Shown: positions 4,097 through 8,284 of the stretch, piece after piece
Layout: every line of letters starts with the position of its first letter
Numbering within the stretch: the first letter of the stretch is position 1
From: an uncultured bacterium
GTDB lineage: Bacteria; Bacteroidota; Bacteroidia; CAILMK01
NCBI GenBank assembly: GCA_903835275.1
Contig: CAILMK010000677.1
Span: 1-8,284, forward strand
DNA: 8,284 bases
Direction: 5' to 3'
Program-made: the position numbers and the translations under genes
Notes under the pieces: generated by a model
The model's database searches: none
Told to the model about the DNA's origin: nothing
Seen by the model: the letters and a program-made list of their open reading frames with translations, nothing else

Positions 4097-6964
4097 ATGG
4101 GCACACTCAATGATTTATTGGCTTCGGGACAAAGCTATTGGCTGGATAATCTAAGCCGGGAAAAAATTACCAATGGAGAACTGGCGAAAAGAGTTTCAGA
4201 GCAGGGATTGCGGGGAATCACCTCAAATCCGAGCATTTTTAATAAAGCAATTACCGGCGGCAAGGAATACGATCAGCAGATTGAAAAACTGGTAAAGGAA
4301 GGGAAAAGCCCCTTTGAAATATACGATGCACTCACCATAAAGGACGTGCAGGATGCCTGTGATATTTTGAAACCCATTTTTGATGAATCAAAAGGCACGG
4401 ATGGTTTTGTCAGTTTGGAAGTTTCACCCTATTTGGCGCGAGACACACAGGGTAGCATGAGGGAGGCGCGGAGATTGCACGCAGCAGTCGGCAAGCCAAA
4501 CTGTCTGATCAAAATACCGGGTACTAAAGAAGGTATTCCCGCCATTGAGCAAATGCTTTATGAAGGAATCAATATCAATGTTACGCTTCTGTTTTCAATA
4601 GAGAGTTATGAGCCAGTAGCGCGTGCTTATATACGCGCACTTGAACGCAGGGTGAATGAAGGCAAATCCATCGAAAATATTATTTCTACAGCAAGTTTGT
4701 TTATCAGCCGCATTGATGTACTAACTGATCAGATACTTGGTCAATATATTATTCCTACAGAGGGAAAAAGAAATGCAGCAAGTCCGGAAATGCTTTCAGG
4801 AAAAGCAGGAATTGCAACTGCACGTTTATCCTATCAGCGTTTTAAGGAAATATTTTCAGGCGCAGCATGGGAAAAATTGCGCGCAAAAGGCGCGAACCTA
4901 CAACGGCTTTTATGGGCAAGCACCGGCAATAAAGATCCCTTATATAACGATCTCAGGTATGTGGAAACTCTCATTGCAAACGATACCATTAATACCTTGC
5001 CTGATGAAACCATTGCAGCTTTTGCAGATCATGGTAAAATAAAAAAAGATGCGATTGAAGAAGGAGTAGAGGATTCAAAGCAATTATATGCTGATTTGAA
5101 AAAAATAGGGATTGACCTTGGTGTCATAATGCAACAACTGGAGAATGAAGGGGTGCAGAAATTTGTTGAATCCTATAATAAACTGATCAATGATCTTGCC
5201 AATAAAAGAATGAATGTATTGGGAAATGAAGATTCGCCGCAGCTTATCAGTGCAGGAAAACTGGATGCCAAAATAAAGGAAACATATTCATCCATGGATG
5301 AAAAACAGGTGCCTCAACTTCTATTTGCAAATGATCCGTATTTATGGAAAAAAGATGCAGAACAAATGAAAGAAATAAGTCACCGCATGGGTTGGATAAG
5401 CCTGCCGGACGACTATGCAAACAATGCAGATGATATTATTTCATTCGCATCCAAGGCAAAGGAAGATGGATATATACATGCAGTATTGTTAGGAATGGGT
5501 GGCAGTAGTTTATGTTCAGAAGTGGCGCGCGAAACCTATGGTACTACTGATGATTATCTTAAATTATTTGTATTGGATAATACGGATCCAGCCTCGATAC
5601 TTGAGCTGGAAAATAAAATAGATATTGAAAAAACAATTTTTATTGTTGCCAGCAAATCCGGAAATACAGAAGAGACGCTTAGTTTTTTTCAGTACTTTTA
5701 TGATGGGCTGAAAAAGAAAAATAAAAAGAATCCCGGCGATAATTTTATTGCCATCACAGATGGTGGAACACCATTGGTAAAGTTGGCTGAGACGTATAAC
5801 TTCAGACGAGTGTTTGCCAACCCTCCTGATCTTGGAGGCAGGTATTCGGTATTATCTGATTTTGGACTGGTGCCAATGGCGCTTATGGGTATAGATATCA
5901 AGGCTTTTCTATCCAATGCAAAGCAAATGGAAACGAGTTGCAATGCTATTCCTTCGGCAACTAATCCCGGCATCAGCCTTGGTGCAGTTCTAGGAGTTTG
6001 CCAGCGCAACGGACGTGACAAAATAACTTTTGTTTTATCATCATCCATACGTTCCTTTGGATATTGGGTGGAACAATTGCTCGCGGAAAGTACGGGTAAG
6101 GAAGGGCGCGGATTAATCCCTGTAAATGGTGAAATACCGGGAGCTCCGGGTGTGTATGGGAAAGACCGTTTATTTATTCACATGTATCTTGCTTCCGATT
6201 CCAATGATGAAGATGCGGAAAAAATAAAGGCACTTGAAGATGCTGGGCATCCTGTAGTAAGGATAAAGGTTGCCAATAAGCTTGCATTGGGTGGCGAATA
6301 TTACCGTTGGGAAATAGCTGCTGCAATTTCAGGAATAGTGATGGATATTAATCCTTTTGACCAGCCGAATGTTGAAGAAAGTAAAAAAAATACGAATCAA
6401 ATTCTTGAAGCTTGGGCTAAAAATGGTTCTTTTGAAAAAATTACTCCTGCCTTACAGATTGAAAATATTTCTGTTTACGCAGGAAAAAGAGTTTCCGGTC
6501 TTGCAGGAAATCACCATACATCGATTGGCGATTTAGTAAATGCTTTTACAAGCGATGCAAAACCAAATGATTATATTGCATTGCTTCCATATTTCCTGAT
6601 GACGGATGAACGCACAGAAATGCTGCAATCATGGCGACAGGAAATGAGGGACAGTTTAAGGGAAGCGACAACGCTTTTAAATGGCCCGAGATACTTGCAT
6701 TCTACCGGGCAATTGCATAAAGGCGGCCCTGATTCCGGATTATATATCATACTAATTGGCGAAGAAGAAAAAGAGCTTGCAATACCCGGGAAAAAATTCG
6801 GATTTGCAACCTTGCACCAGGCACAGGCACTTGGTGATTTCCGCTCACTGGATGAAAAAGGGCGCCGTGTGATCCGTATTCATTTGGGAAAAGATATTGA
6901 TACCGGATTGAAAAGTTTAATCCAATCTATGAAGGCAAGTGCAGGTAATTCCGTTAAAAAATGA
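4097..6964 (+). CDS. Bifunctional transaldolase / glucose-6-phosphate isomerase
   Basis: A fused cytosolic enzyme of 955 aa. Residues 1 to about 370 are a transaldolase: WLDNLSR (15-21, D17), TSNPSIF (42-48), SLEVSP (106-111), LIKIPGT (137-143) with Schiff-base K139, NVTLLFS (161-167), STASLFISRID (197-207) and LLWASTGNKDP (271-281). Residues from about 400 are a phosphoglucose isomerase: GMGGSSL (466-472), the SIS phosphate-binding loop SKSGNTEETL (519-528), the PGI signature GGRYSVLSDFG (580-590), LLAESTGKEG (661-670) and FDQPNVEESK (754-763), close to the second PGI signature FDQxGVExxK. The C-terminal STGQLHKGGPDSG block (869-881) is present as in other fusions of this type. Both halves look intact, so it should interconvert glucose-6-P and fructose-6-P and transfer dihydroxyacetone units between sedoheptulose-7-P and glyceraldehyde-3-P. 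No Shine-Dalgarno precedes the ATG. The stop overlaps the next gene's start, suggesting translational coupling. Confidence 0.97.
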   Translation: MGTLNDLLASGQSYWLDNLSREKITNGELAKRVSEQGLRGITSNPSIFNKAITGGKEYDQQIEKLVKEGKSPFEIYDALTIKDVQDACDILKPIFDESKGTDGFVSLEVSPYLARDTQGSMREARRLHAAVGKPNCLIKIPGTKEGIPAIEQMLYEGININVTLLFSIESYEPVARAYIRALERRVNEGKSIENIISTASLFISRIDVLTDQILGQYIIPTEGKRNAASPEMLSGKAGIATARLSYQRFKEIFSGAAWEKLRAKGANLQRLLWASTGNKDPLYNDLRYVETLIANDTINTLPDETIAAFADHGKIKKDAIEEGVEDSKQLYADLKKIGIDLGVIMQQLENEGVQKFVESYNKLINDLANKRMNVLGNEDSPQLISAGKLDAKIKETYSSMDEKQVPQLLFANDPYLWKKDAEQMKEISHRMGWISLPDDYANNADDIISFASKAKEDGYIHAVLLGMGGSSLCSEVARETYGTTDDYLKLFVLDNTDPASILELENKIDIEKTIFIVASKSGNTEETLSFFQYFYDGLKKKNKKNPGDNFIAITDGGTPLVKLAETYNFRRVFANPPDLGGRYSVLSDFGLVPMALMGIDIKAFLSNAKQMETSCNAIPSATNPGISLGAVLGVCQRNGRDKITFVLSSSIRSFGYWVEQLLAESTGKEGRGLIPVNGEIPGAPGVYGKDRLFIHMYLASDSNDEDAEKIKALEDAGHPVVRIKVANKLALGGEYYRWEIAAAISGIVMDINPFDQPNVEESKKNTNQILEAWAKNGSFEKITPALQIENISVYAGKRVSGLAGNHHTSIGDLVNAFTSDAKPNDYIALLPYFLMTDERTEMLQSWRQEMRDSLREATTLLNGPRYLHSTGQLHKGGPDSGLYIILIGEEEKELAIPGKKFGFATLHQAQALGDFRSLDEKGRRVIRIHLGKDIDTGLKSLIQSMKASAGNSVKK

Positions 6965-7584
6965 AAACAATAACCACAATCTTTCTTGACATCGGCGGAG
7001 TGTTATTGACCAACGGGTGGGGCAGGGATGCCCGTGATAATGCCATTGCACATTTTGGATTGAATCCTGAAGAAACCAATGAACGGCATCATCTTACATT
7101 TGATACCTACGAAGAAGGTAAGCTTACATTAAGCGAATATTTGCAGCGGGTGGTGTTTTATGAAACGCGCGAGTTTTCAGAGAAAGACTTTATCTCCTTT
7201 ATGTTTGAGCAATCACAGTCATACCATGAAAACATTGAATTTTTTAAAGCAATTAAAGCCAAGCATAATCTCAAGGTAATTGCTGTCAGTAATGAAGGCA
7301 GGGAATTGAATGCTTATAGAATAAGGAAATTCAAGCTAAAAGAACTTTTTGATGCTTTCATTTCTTCATCGTATGTGCACTTACGAAAACCTGATACTGA
7401 TATTTTCCGCATGGCGATTGATATCTCCCACGTCCGGCCTGAGAATTCAGTTTATATAGATGACAGACACATGTTTGTTGAAATTGCCCAATCCCTTGGG
7501 ATGAATGGAATACATTTCACTAGCCTGGATGACGCCAGGAAACAGATGGAAAAATTCGGATTAACTATTGAAAATAAAAAATAA
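6961..7584 (+). CDS. HAD-superfamily hydrolase, probable sugar-phosphate phosphatase
   Basis: A 207-aa HAD hydrolase of subfamily IA type with a helical cap after motif I. Motif I is FLDIGGVLL (8-16), with nucleophile D10; the position two residues on is G12 rather than the usual general-acid Asp, as in YihX-like members (DxGxV). Motif II is VIAVSNEG (106-113, S110), motif III is LRKPD (141-145, K143) and motif IV is VYIDDRHMFVEIA (164-176, D167/D168). All residues needed for phosphoaspartyl chemistry are present apart from that Asp. E. coli YihX, with a similar motif I, is an alpha-D-glucose-1-phosphatase, but the similarity seen here is only at motif level and does not fix the substrate. 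It overlaps the tal-pgi stop by ATGA and lies two bases before the 6PGDH gene, so it is almost certainly co-expressed with them. A role in removing or repairing a sugar phosphate of this pathway is inference. Confidence 0.9.
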   Translation: MKTITTIFLDIGGVLLTNGWGRDARDNAIAHFGLNPEETNERHHLTFDTYEEGKLTLSEYLQRVVFYETREFSEKDFISFMFEQSQSYHENIEFFKAIKAKHNLKVIAVSNEGRELNAYRIRKFKLKELFDAFISSSYVHLRKPDTDIFRMAIDISHVRPENSVYIDDRHMFVEIAQSLGMNGIHFTSLDDARKQMEKFGLTIENKK

Positions 7585-7586
7585 AA

Positions 7587-8279
7587 ATGGCAGAACAAAA
7601 ATATGATTACGGAATGATCGGCCTCGGAACCATGGGACGCAACCTCGTTTTCAATATGGGGGATCATGGATATAGCGTTGCTGGTTTTGACAAGGATACT
7701 TCCCAAGTGGAATTATTAAAAAAAGAAACCGGGAAACAAACAGTATTTGCCACATCAAACCTTAAGGAATTTCTGGCAGTATTAAAACTTCCGCGCGTAA
7801 TTATTATGCTGGTTCCGGCAGGAAAAATTGTTGATGATGTTATCAATGAACTAAATCCGTTTTTATCGGAAAATGATTTATTAATGGATTGCGGCAATTC
7901 TCATTTTACGGATACAGATCGGAGGAATGTCGAACTTGAAAAATCAACGATTCATTTCATGGGAGTGGGCGTTTCGGGCGGAGAGTCAGGTGCGCGTTTC
8001 GGTCCCAGCATTATGCCCGGAGGACCTGAAAATGTATATGAACGTATAGCGCCGATGCTGGAAGCTATCTCTGCAAAGGTAAATGATCAACCTTGCGTTA
8101 CATGGCTTGGACCGGGCTCAGCAGGGCATTACGTAAAGATGGTACATAACGGGATTGAATATGGATTGATGCAACTGATCGCAGAATCATATCATCTTTT
8201 GAAATCAGTTGGTGGTTTAAACAACGATGAATTGCATACAACTTTTAAAAAACAGATCTTCCATTATTATAGCATTTAA
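7587..8279 (+). CDS. gnd: 6-phosphogluconate dehydrogenase, broken after the NADP-binding domain
   Basis: Cytosolic enzyme of the oxidative pentose phosphate pathway (6-phosphogluconate + NADP+ to ribulose-5-P + CO2). Visible parts: Rossmann loop GLGTMG (12-17); MLVPAGK (74-80); DCGNSHFTDTDRR (101-113); GVGVSGGESGARFGPSIMPGG (126-146); and GHYVKMVHNGIEYGLMQLIAE (180-200) with K184, H187, N188 and E191, corresponding to the catalytic Lys and Glu near 183 and 190 of known enzymes. Family members are about 470-490 aa; this frame stops at 230. Homology continues through NNDELHTTFKK (212-222), where the family normally goes on with a WNEG/SFLIEIT-like block. Here it is replaced by QIFHYYSI and a TAA five bases before the window edge. 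The all-helical C-terminal domain, which completes the active site and dimer, is missing. Start is the ATG two bases after the HAD stop. The identification is firm; whether the gene is truly truncated is not known. Confidence 0.92.
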   Translation: MAEQKYDYGMIGLGTMGRNLVFNMGDHGYSVAGFDKDTSQVELLKKETGKQTVFATSNLKEFLAVLKLPRVIIMLVPAGKIVDDVINELNPFLSENDLLMDCGNSHFTDTDRRNVELEKSTIHFMGVGVSGGESGARFGPSIMPGGPENVYERIAPMLEAISAKVNDQPCVTWLGPGSAGHYVKMVHNGIEYGLMQLIAESYHLLKSVGGLNNDELHTTFKKQIFHYYSI

Positions 8280-8284
8280 AATAT

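Noticed and set aside
5698..6048. 116-aa minus-strand frame inside tal-pgi, and similar frames inside lgt and the other genes
   Set aside because: They lie opposite or out of frame to strongly conserved genes, show no recognisable domain and are explained as shadow frames.
8247..8253. AAAAAAC at the point where 6PGDH homology ends, as a programmed frameshift site
   Set aside because: The zero frame reads AAA AAA C, not A AAA AAC as a -1 slippery heptamer needs, and neither alternative frame downstream resembles 6PGDH.
1..8284. CRISPR arrays, tRNA genes, transposases, defence or phage genes
   Set aside because: No regularly spaced repeats, cloverleaf-like sequences or hallmark protein motifs were seen; all long frames belong to housekeeping or hypothetical genes.

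Overview
The window looks like ordinary chromosomal DNA of a member of the Bacteroidota, probably a Chitinophagia- or Sphingobacteriia-like lineage. The evidence is AT-leaning base composition, starts without Shine-Dalgarno sequences, several upstream matches to the Bacteroidota -7 promoter element TAnnTTTG, a lipoprotein with a relaxed lipobox, and a fused transaldolase/glucose-6-phosphate isomerase. The taxonomic call is inference; there is no rRNA or other strong marker.

Left part (1-1646): a VIT1/CCC1-family metal transporter on the minus strand lies divergent from a secreted, DUF481-like outer-membrane beta-barrel protein. At the extreme left edge, eight codons of a possible further minus-strand gene are visible. 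Middle (1647-3854): the barrel gene converges on lgt (prolipoprotein diacylglyceryl transferase). A perfect 16-bp inverted repeat that overlaps the lgt stop codon separates them and probably terminates both. A GC-rich intergenic repeat lies beside it. lgt is divergent from a lipoprotein of unrecognised function; the spacer holds short tandem repeats and a good -7 element facing each way.

Right part (3855-8284): after a 242-bp spacer comes a tight plus-strand sugar-phosphate operon. It holds the tal-pgi fusion (955 aa), a HAD-superfamily phosphatase whose ATG overlaps the tal-pgi stop as ATGA, and 2 bp further on a 6-phosphogluconate dehydrogenase. Together these cover the glucose-6-phosphate/fructose-6-phosphate exchange, the transaldolase step and the decarboxylating step of the pentose phosphate pathway. 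zwf and pgl would be the expected next genes but lie outside the window if present. The dehydrogenase stops making sense after about residue 222, roughly 30 bases before the window ends: it has its NADP-binding domain and catalytic Lys/Asn/Glu, then eight unrelated residues and a stop. This is a disrupted gene, an insertion junction or an assembly-end artefact.

I found no CRISPR array, tRNA, rRNA, recognisable transposase, phage or defence genes, and nothing that clearly amounts to a new biological system. The points most worth checking are the broken 6PGDH end, an 11-base word shared by the two window ends, the unrecognised lipoprotein family, and the specificity of the HAD phosphatase embedded in the operon.
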